Assembly (NCBI GenBank): GCA_903933475.1
Contig: CAIZKE010000345.1
Location: 1 to 20,208, forward strand
Direction: 5' to 3'
Length of the DNA: 20,208 bases
DNA from: an uncultured Alphaproteobacteria bacterium
GTDB taxonomy: Bacteria > Pseudomonadota > Alphaproteobacteria > Caulobacterales > Caulobacteraceae
Part shown: one piece after another, positions 7,062 through 13,776 of the stretch
Position numbering within the stretch: the stretch's first letter is position 1
How the letters are laid out: every line of letters begins with the position of its first letter
Program-made: the position numbers and the translations under genes
The notes under the pieces: generated by a model
Told to the model about the DNA's origin: nothing
Seen by the model: the letters and a program-made list of their open reading frames with translations, nothing else
The model's database searches: none

Positions 7062-7807
7062 GCGACGGCCTCAGCGCCTGCGGCGAGGAGGCCGGACACC
7101 GCCTCCGCCGCCTCGGCGAAGACCGGCCAGGCCCTGAAGCCCGGGGGCCTGGGCAGGGGTGCGTCGACCCGGACCTCGCCGGCGATACGCCCCGGGCCGC
7201 GGGTCAGGACCACGATCCGGCTGGCCATGTAGGCGGCTTCCTCGACATTGTGGGTGACGAAGACGATCGCCGGCCGGGCCTCGGACCAAAGGTGAAGGAC
7301 GTCGTCGGCCAGGGTGCGCCGGGTGATCTCGTCGAGGGCGGCGAAGGGCTCATCCAGCATCAACAGGCGCGGCCGGGTCACCAGGGCCCGCGCCAGGGAG
7401 GCGCGCATGGCCATGCCCCCGGAAAGCTGTGCGGGCCGCGACTCCCCGATCCCGGCCAGGCCCACCCGCGCCAGGGCCTCGATCGCCCGGGCCCGCGCCT
7501 CGGGCCGCGGGGTCCCTGCAAGCTCAAGGGGCAGGGCCACGTTGGCAGCGGCGCTCATCCAGGGCGCCAGGGTCGGGGCCTGGAAGACCACAGAGGTCTC
7601 GCCGCGCCCCACAGCCCGATGGACCTGTCCTCGGGTGGCCGGTTCGAGGCCGGCGAGAAGCCGGAGGGCCGTGGACTTGCCGCAGCCTGAGGGGCCGACA
7701 AGGGCGACGATCTCACCCGCCTCTATGGTCAGGGACACAGGCCCGAGGGCGCGGCCCCGACCCCGGTAGTCGACCTCGACGTCCTGAAGGGCGGCGGTGG
7801 GACCCAC
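7058..7807 (-). CDS. ABC transporter ATP-binding protein (NitT/TauT, SsuB type)
   Basis: ATPase subunit of 249 residues that powers the importer from the cytoplasmic face. Walker A is GPSGCGKST (38-46), the Q-loop glutamine is at 76 followed by APTLAPWMSAAANV, the signature is LSGGMAMRASLARAL (128-142), Walker B is LLMLDEPFAALDE (148-160) and the switch histidine is 186 in FVTHNVEEAAYMA. All catalytic parts are intact. The signature's fifth residue is Met instead of the common Gln/Met/Arg variants, which is normal for this class. The start is a GTG at 7807, three bases after the binding-protein stop, and the end overlaps the permease start. Confidence 0.92.
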   Translation of the reverse strand: MGPTAALQDVEVDYRGRGRALGPVSLTIEAGEIVALVGPSGCGKSTALRLLAGLEPATRGQVHRAVGRGETSVVFQAPTLAPWMSAAANVALPLELAGTPRPEARARAIEALARVGLAGIGESRPAQLSGGMAMRASLARALVTRPRLLMLDEPFAALDEITRRTLADDVLHLWSEARPAIVFVTHNVEEAAYMASRIVVLTRGPGRIAGEVRVDAPLPRPPGFRAWPVFAEAAEAVSGLLAAGAEAVA

Positions 7808-7810
7808 GAC

Positions 7811-8818
7811 CTACTTTCCCGCAGGCCGTACGAAGTCGAGGGTGTAGGCCTTCGTGTAGTCGAGGTCCTTGGGATAGACGCCCTGGGCGATGGCCATCTC
7901 GGCGAAGGACTTCCAGCGTCCGTCGGTCATCACGCCGATCCCGCCCGTGGAGGCGTCTCCACCCTCGACCAGGTTGTACTGGCGCATCTTCTCCCGGGCC
8001 TGGTCGAGCAGGTCCTGGCTCATCTCCGGATTGTCCTTGAGGATCAGGGCGTCGCCGGGCTTCGGGTCTCCCGTCAGGTAGGACTTCCAGCCAGCGGCGC
8101 TCGCCTCGACGAAGGCGCGGACCCGGGCCGGGTCCTTGTCGATCAGCGACTGGGGAACGAAGATCATGGCCGCGTAGGACGGATAGCCATTGTCAGCCAG
8201 CAGGAAGACCCGGGGCTTCAGTCCGACGGTCTTCTCGATCGTGAAGGGCTCGCTGGTCAGGTAGCCTTGCTGGGCCACCGACTTGTCGGCGAGGAAGGGG
8301 GCGGCGTTGAAGGTGTACTTCCGGATCTGGGAGTCCTCGAACCCGTATTTCGACTTCAGCCAGACCCAGAAAGCGGTGACCGAGGCGTCGGACAGCAGGA
8401 TGGGATGGCCCTTGAGATCCTCGATCCGTTCGATCCCCTGGTCGGGGTGGGCGATCAGGACCTGGGGGTCCTTCTGCATCATGGCCGCGACGGCACGGAC
8501 CGGAACGCCCTCACCGGCCAGGTTGAGGGCGATGAAGCTGTTGGAGCCCATGCCGGCCTCGACGGCACCGGCGGCGAGCAGTTGCGGGACATTCACGCCG
8601 GGTCCGCCCTGGATGATCTGGACCTTCAGGCCCCGCTTCTCGTACTCGCCGGTCGCCAGCGCCTGGTAGAAGCCGCCCTGTTCAGCCTGGGCGCGCCAGT
8701 CGGTGGCGAACCGGATCACGCTGGGGTCCGCACCCGGCTTGCCTGCGTCCTGCCGAGGCGAGCAGGCCCAGGCGAGCGCGGCGACGGCGAGGATGGTGAA
8801 TGTCCTGAACAGCTTCAC
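7811..8818 (-). CDS. ABC transporter substrate-binding lipoprotein (NMT1/ThiY-like)
   Basis: Periplasmic solute-binding component, 335 residues from the GTG at 8818. That start has GGAGG (complement of 8826-8830) seven bases upstream, better supported than an in-frame start 36 bases further out. The N terminus VKLFRTFTILAVAALAWACSP is a signal peptide with a lipobox-like AWAC, so Cys19 is probably lipidated, although the tryptophan at -2 is unusual. The mature part follows the NMT1/THI5-like fold: IRFATDWRAQAEQGGFYQAL, GPGVNVPQLLAAGAVEAGM, and a second-lobe segment around PILLSDASVTAFWVWLKSKYG. The family binds small anions or thiamine pyrimidine precursors; no riboswitch is seen upstream, so the substrate stays open. 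It is the first gene of the operon binding protein-ATPase-permease. Confidence 0.9.
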   Translation of the reverse strand: MKLFRTFTILAVAALAWACSPRQDAGKPGADPSVIRFATDWRAQAEQGGFYQALATGEYEKRGLKVQIIQGGPGVNVPQLLAAGAVEAGMGSNSFIALNLAGEGVPVRAVAAMMQKDPQVLIAHPDQGIERIEDLKGHPILLSDASVTAFWVWLKSKYGFEDSQIRKYTFNAAPFLADKSVAQQGYLTSEPFTIEKTVGLKPRVFLLADNGYPSYAAMIFVPQSLIDKDPARVRAFVEASAAGWKSYLTGDPKPGDALILKDNPEMSQDLLDQAREKMRQYNLVEGGDASTGGIGVMTDGRWKSFAEMAIAQGVYPKDLDYTKAYTLDFVRPAGK

Positions 8819-8852
8819 GGCGCGGCCTCCGGGGGTCTGGGTCCTCCGGGGC

Positions 8853-8880
8853 AAACTAGGCGCCTTTCAGGGGAAGGCAA
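8853..8880 (-). promoter_or_regulatory. Candidate promoter of the ABC importer operon
   Basis: On the minus strand TTGCCT (complement of 8875-8880) is followed after 16 bases by TAGTTT (complement of 8853-8858). Transcription would start about 25-30 bases before the GTG at 8818, leaving just the ribosome binding site in the leader. Both boxes are imperfect. Confidence 0.35.
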
Positions 8881-9062
8881 CCGCGAACGCGACCCCTTGG
8901 GTACAGGCCCAGATAGCAAGAGGGCGACGCACCGGTTGCCCGGTCCGCCGCCCACTTTCAGATCCGTTGGGAGACCTGAGTCCCGAGGCAGGACGGCTGC
9001 AGTCCGACGGGTCGCCCCGTCCTTCCCGCCGCGCCCGGGACCGCGATCCTGAACGGCTCCCA

Positions 9063-9123
9063 AGGTTACCCCCGATCACCACTCCGATCCGGCCCTTCCG
9101 CCCGGCCCCGTCCAGGTTACCCC
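9063..9123. repeat. Direct repeat AGGTTACCCC
   Basis: The 10-mer AGGTTACCCC occurs at 9063-9072 and again at 9114-9123, 51 bases apart (just under five helical turns), each followed within ten bases by a TCACC motif. It lies in the gene-free region and may be a protein-binding pair, or chance. Confidence 0.4.
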
Positions 9124-9227
9124 TTCCGTCACCGCGCGTCGCCTTTCGACAAACCCACGCTCCCACCGGGCAGCCAGCGGAGCAAGGCCCCGAGGGGCGC
9201 GCGCCGTGGGCATTTCCGTGCAGGGGC

Positions 9228-9301
9228 GGTGGACAAGGTGTGGATCACCGGTGAAGTTTGCGGGATCCGTGAGGAAAATCAGGGGCGAGAAGATATCCAC
9301 G
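9228..9301. promoter_or_regulatory. Cluster of DnaA-box-like sites
   Basis: On the minus strand: TGATCCACA (complement of 9239-9247), identical to the G-box class of DnaA sites described in the Caulobacter origin; TTGTCCACC (complement of 9228-9236), one base from a TTNTNCACA box; and, on the plus strand, ATATCCACG at 9293-9301, seven of nine to TTATCCACA. The first two are in the same orientation and 11 bases apart, one helical turn. They lie just past the end of uup. Confidence 0.45.
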
Positions 9302-9309
9302 GCTCTGGC

Positions 9310-11124
9310 TCAGGACCCTGGATCGCCTCCGGCCAGGCTGGCCTTGAGCTCTTCGATCTCCAGCCATTCGGTCTCTGCGGCGTCCAGGCGCTCACGTGTG
9401 CCGGCCAGTTCTGCGGTGAGGCGGGTGAAGCTCCCGGGGTCGCGGCTGTAGAGGCCGGAATCCGAGAGCCGCAACTCCAGGGCCGCGATTTCCGCGGGCA
9501 GGCCGGCGACCAGAGCTTCGGCGGCCTCCAGGCGCCTCTGGTCCCGGTAGGAAAGCTTGGTCGGCCGCGTGGGAGGGGGCGCCGCTGGGCGCTCCGCCGC
9601 CCTGCGCACTGGCGCCGGCGCGCGCGAGGACACAGGCACCAGGAATCCGGGGTTCTGCGCCTCGAAGTCCCGCCAACCCCCTGGGGTCTCGACGATGTCG
9701 CCGCGCCCGTTCAGGGCAATGGTGGAGCTCGCCAGGCGGTCGATGAAGTCCCGGTCATGGCTGACCAACAGCAGGGTGCCTGCATAGTCGCCCAGGGCCT
9801 CCTCCAGAAGGTCCAGGGTGTCCATGTCCAGGTCATTGGTCGGCTCGTCCAGGACCAGCAGGTTGGTAGGCGCAGCCAGGACCCGGGCCAGCAGAAGTCG
9901 GTTGCGCTCGCCCCCGGACAGGCTTCGCACCGGTTGGCGCAGCTGGGCGTCCGTGAAGAGGAAGGACTTGGCGTAGGCGGCCACGTGCCAGGGCTTGTCC
10001 CCTACGAGGATCTGGTCGCCTCCCAGGGGTGCCAGGACCTCCCGCAGGGTCATCTCGGGCTTCAGGTCCGCCCGGGTCTGGTCGAGATAGCCGATCTCCA
10101 GCCCCGTCCCCAGCTTCACGCTCCCGGAGTCTGGCTCCAGCTGGCCGACCAGCATCCGCACCAGGGTGGTCTTTCCCGCCCCGTTGGGCCCGACCACGGC
10201 GACCCGGTCGCCCTTCTGGATCCGGGTGGAGAAGTCGCGGATTACGGTCCGCCCAGCCCAGGCCTTGGAAATCTGACGGACCTCGATCACCCGCTTGCCA
10301 GAGCCCTCCGAGGTCGCCGCCTCCAGGCCCATCGAACCCCGGGACTGGTGCAAGAGTTCGGCCCGCTCGGCCCGCAGGTCCAGCAGGGCCCGCCGGCGGC
10401 CCTCATTCCGGGCGCGCCGGGCGGTGACACCCCGCTGCATCCAATGCTCTTCCTGCTCCAGGCGCTTCTGCAGGCGTCGGGCATCCTCTGCCTCGGTCGC
10501 TGCAATACCTTCGGCCCAGGCCTCGAAGTGGGCGAAGCCCCGGTCCAGCTTCCGGACCCGGCGGCCCTCCAGCCAGAAGCACCGGTCGGAGACGCGCTCC
10601 AGGAAGGCCCGGTCGTGGCTGACCAGCAGGATCGCCGCCCGGCTGGAAGCAATCTCCCCCTCAAGCGTGGCAATTGCCGGGATGTCGAGGTGATTGGTCG
10701 GTTCGTCCAGCAGCAGGACGTCGGCGTCCCGGGCGAAGGCCGCGGCCAGGGCCGCCCGCCGGACCTCGCCGCCAGACAGGCCTTCGGAAGGCTTGGAGGG
10801 AGGCAGGCCAAACGTCTGCAGGGCGGCCTCGGCTTCGTGCGGCGCGGCTCCGGCGGCGATCAGGTGGTCGAGGACGGTCGGGCCGGTGATCACCGGCTCC
10901 TGGGGGACCCAGGCGATGCGCAGGCCGGGAACCTGGGTTTTCTCGCCATCGTCGACCTCCACCTCGCCGGCCAGGATTCTGAGCAGGGTGGTCTTGCCCG
11001 CCCCGTTCCGGCCAACCAGGCAGGCGCGGCAGCGGAGTTCGAGGGCGAGGTCGACCCCGTCGAAAAGCATGCGCGGTCCGTCTGCGAGACGGACCTGCCT
11101 GAGGGCGAGGACCGGTGGCTTCAT
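9310..11124 (-). CDS. uup: ABC-F family ATPase Uup
   Basis: Soluble tandem ATPase of 604 residues with no membrane domain. First cassette: Walker A GRNGAGKTT (38-46), signature LSGGE (116-120), Walker B LLLDEPTNHLD (137-147), switch His170. The linker (about 205-275) carries HWMQRGVTARRARNEGRRRAL, the hallmark of Uup rather than EttA or YheS. Second cassette: Walker A GPNGAGKTT (312-320), signature LSGGE (402-406), Walker B LVLDEPTNDLD (423-433), His456. A proline-rich stretch (about 504-520) leads to a C-terminal coiled coil (about 524-600), which in E. coli Uup binds branched DNA. Uup acts at the ribosome and in branch migration/precise transposon excision. The start at 11124 has a purine-rich GGGGG tract just upstream. 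It is divergent from the YcgN-type gene. Confidence 0.93.
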   Translation of the reverse strand: MKPPVLALRQVRLADGPRMLFDGVDLALELRCRACLVGRNGAGKTTLLRILAGEVEVDDGEKTQVPGLRIAWVPQEPVITGPTVLDHLIAAGAAPHEAEAALQTFGLPPSKPSEGLSGGEVRRAALAAAFARDADVLLLDEPTNHLDIPAIATLEGEIASSRAAILLVSHDRAFLERVSDRCFWLEGRRVRKLDRGFAHFEAWAEGIAATEAEDARRLQKRLEQEEHWMQRGVTARRARNEGRRRALLDLRAERAELLHQSRGSMGLEAATSEGSGKRVIEVRQISKAWAGRTVIRDFSTRIQKGDRVAVVGPNGAGKTTLVRMLVGQLEPDSGSVKLGTGLEIGYLDQTRADLKPEMTLREVLAPLGGDQILVGDKPWHVAAYAKSFLFTDAQLRQPVRSLSGGERNRLLLARVLAAPTNLLVLDEPTNDLDMDTLDLLEEALGDYAGTLLLVSHDRDFIDRLASSTIALNGRGDIVETPGGWRDFEAQNPGFLVPVSSRAPAPVRRAAERPAAPPPTRPTKLSYRDQRRLEAAEALVAGLPAEIAALELRLSDSGLYSRDPGSFTRLTAELAGTRERLDAAETEWLEIEELKASLAGGDPGS

Positions 11125-11160
11125 CGCGCCCCCTTAACCCCCGTCGCCCCATCGTCCAAG

Positions 11161-11178
11161 CCCCGCTGGACCGCGGGG
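11161..11178. repeat. Hairpin between divergent uup and the YcgN-type gene
   Basis: CCCCGC at 11161-11166 and GCGGGG at 11173-11178 enclose six bases. Because the genes diverge here it is not a terminator; it could be an operator or part of the uup leader. Evidence is the symmetry alone. Confidence 0.35.
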
Positions 11179-11198
11179 TGGCGCCGCCCTCGCCTCCC

Positions 11199-11213
11199 GG
11201 CTAGACAGACACC
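11199..11213 (+). promoter_or_regulatory. GCTANA -10 box with likely leaderless start (YcgN-type gene)
   Basis: GCTAGA at 11200-11205 matches the first six bases of the Caulobacter sigma-73 -10 consensus GCTANAWC and lies 14 bases before the ATG at 11214. Transcription would then begin at or within two bases of the ATG. No Shine-Dalgarno sequence precedes the ATG, in line with a leaderless mRNA. The -35 region is poor. Confidence 0.4.
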
Positions 11214-11678
11214 ATGACGCGTCCCTTCTGGGAGACCACCCCACTTGAGCGCATGACCCGCGAACAGTGGGAAAGCCTCTGCGATGGCTGTGGCCTGTGC
11301 TGCCTGATCCGCTTCGAGGACGTGGACAGCGGCGAGGTGATCCCGACCCGGGTGCATTGCCGCCTGCTCGATGCCGCCACCTGCAGCTGCTCGAACTATC
11401 CCGGCCGCAAGCGCGAGGTGCCTGACTGCATCTCCCTGACCCCGGCCCTCATCCCCAGGCTCGGTTGGATGCCGAAGTCCTGCGCCTACCGTCGCCTCCA
11501 TGAGGGACGGGGGCTCGCCGACTGGCATCCCCTGATCAGCGGCGATCCTGAAAGCGTGCACCGTGCGGGCGTGTCGGTGCGGGGACAGACAATTTCCGAG
11601 TCCGAACTCGAGCACGAGGACGACATGGTCGACCACGCCGCTCCCGACCTCCTTGCCGAGCGCGGCCTGGACACTTGA
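11214..11678 (+). CDS. YcgN family cysteine cluster protein
   Basis: Cytosolic protein of 154 residues of the YcgN/UPF0260 family within the Fe/Zn cysteine-cluster (YkgJ-like) superfamily. The N-terminal WESLCDGCGLCC gives a C-x2-C-x2-CC cluster at residues 23, 26, 29 and 30. Further conserved cysteines follow in VHCRLLDAATCSCSNYPGR and VPDCISL, then SCAYRRL. WETTPLERMTREQWESLC and the DWHPLISGDPESVHRAGVSVRG stretch are strongly typical of the family. These cysteines are thought to bind metal; the biochemical function is unknown. The ATG at 11214 has no Shine-Dalgarno sequence and a -10-like box 14 bases upstream, so the message may be leaderless. It is divergent from uup and followed by the DnaJ-type gene after about 100 bases. 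Confidence 0.92.
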   Translation: MTRPFWETTPLERMTREQWESLCDGCGLCCLIRFEDVDSGEVIPTRVHCRLLDAATCSCSNYPGRKREVPDCISLTPALIPRLGWMPKSCAYRRLHEGRGLADWHPLISGDPESVHRAGVSVRGQTISESELEHEDDMVDHAAPDLLAERGLDT

Positions 11679-11722
11679 GGCGGGCGATCTTCCTAAGCGT
11701 TGTGTTTTTGCAACACTTGCCC

Positions 11723-11750
11723 TTGCAGACCTGACGTCGGACCCTAACTC
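11723..11750 (+). promoter_or_regulatory. Candidate promoter of the DnaJ-type gene
   Basis: TTGCAGA at 11723-11729 and CCTAACTC at 11743-11750, 13 bases apart, resemble the Caulobacter housekeeping pattern TTGACGS-N10-14-GCTANAWC. A heat-shock sigma-32 pattern was looked for and is not clear. A weak hairpin (GTGTT 11702-11706, AACAC 11712-11716) precedes it and may end the upstream transcript. Confidence 0.35.
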
Positions 11751-11786
11751 AGAAGCCGGTTTGTTTTCCCAGCTGAGGTGACCCCC

Positions 11787-12695
11787 GTGGCGCGAGATCC
11801 CTATGAGGTACTCGGCGTTCCGCGCAGCGCCGGGGCCGATGACATCCGCAAGGCCTTCCGGAAACTGGCCAAGAAGCATCACCCGGATGCCAATCCGGGC
11901 GACAAGGCCTCCGAAGAGCGATTCAAGCAGGTCAGCGCGGCCTTTGACCTTCTCGGGGACGTCGACAAGCGCCGCAAGTTTGACGCCGGCGAGATCGACG
12001 CCGATGGCCGCGAGGTCTTCCGGGGCTTCCCAGGCGGCCAGGGCGGCGGCCAGGGGCCGGGCTTCGGCGCCGGCGGATTTGAGTCTGCCGAATTCAGCGA
12101 CATCCTGGGCGAGATGTTTGGACGCCGGGGTGGCCGGGGCAGTGCCCGCGGCGAGGCCGGCCCTGGGTTCTCCGCTCGCGGATCCGATGTCCGCGCCCGC
12201 CTGGAAGTCGACCTCGAGGAGGCCATACTTGGCGGCAAGAAACGCATCTCTTTCCAGGACGGGCGCACCCTTGATGTCACCATCCCCGCCGGCGCTGGCG
12301 ATGGCCAGACCCTTCGACTGCGAGGGCACGGCGAGGCGGGGCGGGGCGGCAAGGGCGACGCCCTGATCGAACTTGTGATCCGGCCGCATCCTGTCTTCCG
12401 AAAGGAAGGTGAGCAACTCATGATGGACCTGCCGGTCTCCATCCCGGACGCCGTGCTCGGTGGCCGGGTCCAGGCTCCGACGCCGGATGGGCCCGTCAGC
12501 ATATCGGTGCCCAAGGGCGCGAATTCGGGACAGTCCCTTCGGCTCAAGGGCAAGGGGCTTGCGGACGGTCGCGGCGGTCGCGGCGACCTCATCGCCCGCA
12601 TTCAGCTCATGCTGCCTGACGCCCCGGATCCCCAGCTCGAGGCCTTCGCCACGCGCTGGCGAGAGGACCGGCCCTATGCGCCCCGGCGCCGTTGA
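11787..12695 (+). CDS. DnaJ/CbpA-type co-chaperone (Hsp40)
   Basis: Class B J-domain protein of 302 residues, a co-chaperone that stimulates Hsp70 (DnaK) ATPase and delivers substrates. The J domain covers about 3-68 with the invariant HPD at 32-34 in KKHHPDANPGD. A Gly/Phe-rich linker follows (about 78-130: GGQGGGQGPGFGAGGF). There is no zinc-finger region, so it is of CbpA/DnaJB type and not DnaJ itself. The two C-terminal substrate-binding beta domains are seen as LEVDLEEAILGGKKRI, TIPAGAGDGQTLRL and SIPDAVLGGRVQAPTPDGP. I chose the GTG at 11787 (protein begins MARDPYEVLGV) since GAGGTG ends six bases before it; a GTG nine bases earlier would overlap that site. Single gene; it may also have nucleoid-binding activity like CbpA, which is inference. 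Confidence 0.92.
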   Translation: MARDPYEVLGVPRSAGADDIRKAFRKLAKKHHPDANPGDKASEERFKQVSAAFDLLGDVDKRRKFDAGEIDADGREVFRGFPGGQGGGQGPGFGAGGFESAEFSDILGEMFGRRGGRGSARGEAGPGFSARGSDVRARLEVDLEEAILGGKKRISFQDGRTLDVTIPAGAGDGQTLRLRGHGEAGRGGKGDALIELVIRPHPVFRKEGEQLMMDLPVSIPDAVLGGRVQAPTPDGPVSISVPKGANSGQSLRLKGKGLADGRGGRGDLIARIQLMLPDAPDPQLEAFATRWREDRPYAPRRR

Positions 12696-12720
12696 GGGCG
12701 GCGGTTCAGCCGACGTTCAT

Positions 12721-12740
12721 GCGATCCGTTACAGGATCGC
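12721..12740 (+). promoter_or_regulatory. Hairpin covering the PepSY ribosome binding site
   Basis: GCGATCC at 12721-12727 and GGATCGC at 12734-12740 form a perfect 7-base stem with loop GTTACA, ending three bases before the ATG at 12744. The only Shine-Dalgarno-like bases (AGGA, 12733-12736) lie in the loop edge and 3' arm. It could lower translation of the PepSY-regulator-kinase operon, be a DNA operator, or help end dnaJ-type transcription (no T-run). Confidence 0.45.
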
Positions 12741-12743
12741 GCC

Positions 12744-13094
12744 ATGAGCCGGACCCTTCCGATCGTTTCCGCCCGGGCGGCGGCGTTGCTGGCTGCGGTG
12801 TTGCTGGCGGTGGCCTTGCTGACGGGGGCGTCCGGACCTTCGACGGCCCAGACCCGCCGGCCCGACCAGGACCGGGCCCGGGATGCCGTGCGCGAGGGAA
12901 GCCTTGCACCCTTGTCCCAGGTCCTCGCAGCCATTGCCGCCCGGACCCCGGGCGAGCAGCTGGACACCCGCTTCGGCGAGACCGTCGACGGCCGACCCGT
13001 CTACCTGATCACCTGGCGGACCTCAGACAACCGGGTGGTTGTGTTCGTGGCGGACGCCCGGACGGGCCGAATCCTTGAACAGAGAGGAGGCTGA
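12744..13094 (+). CDS. PepSY domain-containing periplasmic protein
   Basis: Small exported protein of 116 residues. Residues 1-36 are a signal peptide (hydrophobic core AALLAAVLLAVALLTG, cleavage near STAQ-T). The remaining part is one PepSY domain: PLSQVLAAIAARTPGEQLDTRF, then the beta hairpin VYLITWRTSDNRVVVFVADARTGRIL, whose DARTG-x-IL ending is typical. PepSY domains occur in protease propeptides and as small partners of PhoP/PhoQ-like systems. It is the first gene of a three-gene unit; its stop lies four bases before the regulator's start. A role as periplasmic modulator of the kinase is inferred from this arrangement. The ATG at 12744 has only a weak AGGA ribosome binding site, held in a hairpin. 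Confidence 0.87.
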   Translation: MSRTLPIVSARAAALLAAVLLAVALLTGASGPSTAQTRRPDQDRARDAVREGSLAPLSQVLAAIAARTPGEQLDTRFGETVDGRPVYLITWRTSDNRVVVFVADARTGRILEQRGG

Positions 13095-13098
13095 TCCC

Positions 13099-13776
13099 GT
13101 GCGCCTCCTGCTTGCCGAAGACGACCCGGACCTGGCCCGTAGCCTGAAGCTCGCCCTGGCGGAGGCGGGATACGCCGTCGACCTGGCCGCCGATGGCGCC
13201 GAGGCGGGGTTCCTGGGGGAAACCGAACCCTACGACATCGTGGTGCTGGACCTGGGTCTCCCGGTGGTTGACGGCGTTTCTGTTCTGCGGCGCTGGCGGT
13301 CGGCGGGGGTCTCAACCCCGGTCCTCATCCTCACCGCCCGGGACGGGTGGGCCGAGAAGGTCGAGGGCTTCGACGCCGGCGGTGATGACTACCTGACCAA
13401 GCCCTTCAATACCGCTGAACTGCTGGCCCGGCTGCGGGCGCTCCTGCGGCGGGCGGCGGGCCGGGCGACGGCCAGCCTGTCCAGCGGCGACCTGGTCCTC
13501 GATCCCGGCGCGGCCTGCGTCACCCTGGCGGGCGAGCCGGTGCGCCTGACTTCGCTGGAGTACCGACTTCTGCACTACCTCATGATGCACGCGGGGCGGG
13601 TGATCAGCCGGACCGAACTGACCGAGCATCTTTACGACCAGGACTTCGACCGGGACTCCAACACCATGGAGGTGATCATCGCCCGGCTGCGACGGAAAAT
13701 CGGGGCCGACCGGATCCTTACCCAGAGGGGCCTCGGCTACAGGCTGGGTGCCCCCCCGGGACCTGAGCCGGCGTGA
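13099..13776 (+). CDS. PhoP-like response regulator (OmpR family)
   Basis: DNA-binding response regulator of 225 residues. Receiver domain (about 1-115): acidic residues Glu7, Asp8 and Asp9, phosphoacceptor Asp51 in IVVLDLGLPVVDG, switch Thr79 in LTARDG, Lys101 in DDYLTKPF. Winged-helix domain (about 130-218) ends MEVIIARLRRKIGADRILTQRGLGYRL. The DLGLP motif and LYDQDFDRDSNTMEV segment place it in the QseB/PhoP/TctD branch. I chose the GTG at 13099 with GGAGG at 13086-13090 eight bases upstream; it leaves a 4-base gap after the PepSY stop. The kinase gene starts on a GTGA overlap at its end, so all three are co-translated. Confidence 0.92.
   Translation: MRLLLAEDDPDLARSLKLALAEAGYAVDLAADGAEAGFLGETEPYDIVVLDLGLPVVDGVSVLRRWRSAGVSTPVLILTARDGWAEKVEGFDAGGDDYLTKPFNTAELLARLRALLRRAAGRATASLSSGDLVLDPGAACVTLAGEPVRLTSLEYRLLHYLMMHAGRVISRTELTEHLYDQDFDRDSNTMEVIIARLRRKIGADRILTQRGLGYRLGAPPGPEPA

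Larger units (their letters stand above)
8881..9309. other. Long intergenic region without a recognisable gene
   Basis: About 430 bases between the ABC importer operon and the end of uup. Reading frames here are arginine- and proline-rich with no recognisable protein and look non-coding. It holds a short hairpin (GACGGG at 9006-9011 with CCCGTC at 9016-9021), a 10-base direct repeat (9063 and 9114), a 10-base palindrome TCACCGGTGA at 9245-9254, and three DnaA-box-like sites at 9228-9301. No tRNA, tmRNA, SRP RNA or RNase P features were recognised. Confidence 0.6.

Noticed and set aside
9002..9022. Hairpin GACGGG-TCGC-CCCGTC as a terminator
   Set aside because: No T-run on either strand and no gene ends nearby; probably a chance GC-rich stem.
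9076..9300. Small minus-strand reading frame starting at the GTG in the intergenic region
   Set aside because: No ribosome binding site and no family resemblance, and it turns Arg/Gly-rich. The start overlaps a DnaA-box-like site; judged non-coding.
8819..9309. TPP riboswitch ahead of the ThiY-like binding protein
   Set aside because: The conserved CUGAGA and following THI-box segments were not found on the minus strand.
8881..9309. Structural RNA gene (tRNA, tmRNA, SRP RNA, RNase P, 6S)
   Set aside because: No diagnostic conserved segments recognised on either strand; an unknown small RNA cannot be excluded without a covariance search.
9229..11217. Very long plus-strand reading frame opposite uup
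   Set aside because: It is antisense to a complete ABC-F protein with all motifs, has a low-complexity Gly/Gln/Pro-rich translation and no recognisable domain; long shadow frames are expected at this GC content.
11699..11716. Intrinsic terminator after the YcgN-type gene
   Set aside because: Only a 4-5 base stem with the T-run inside the loop and none after it; too weak to call.
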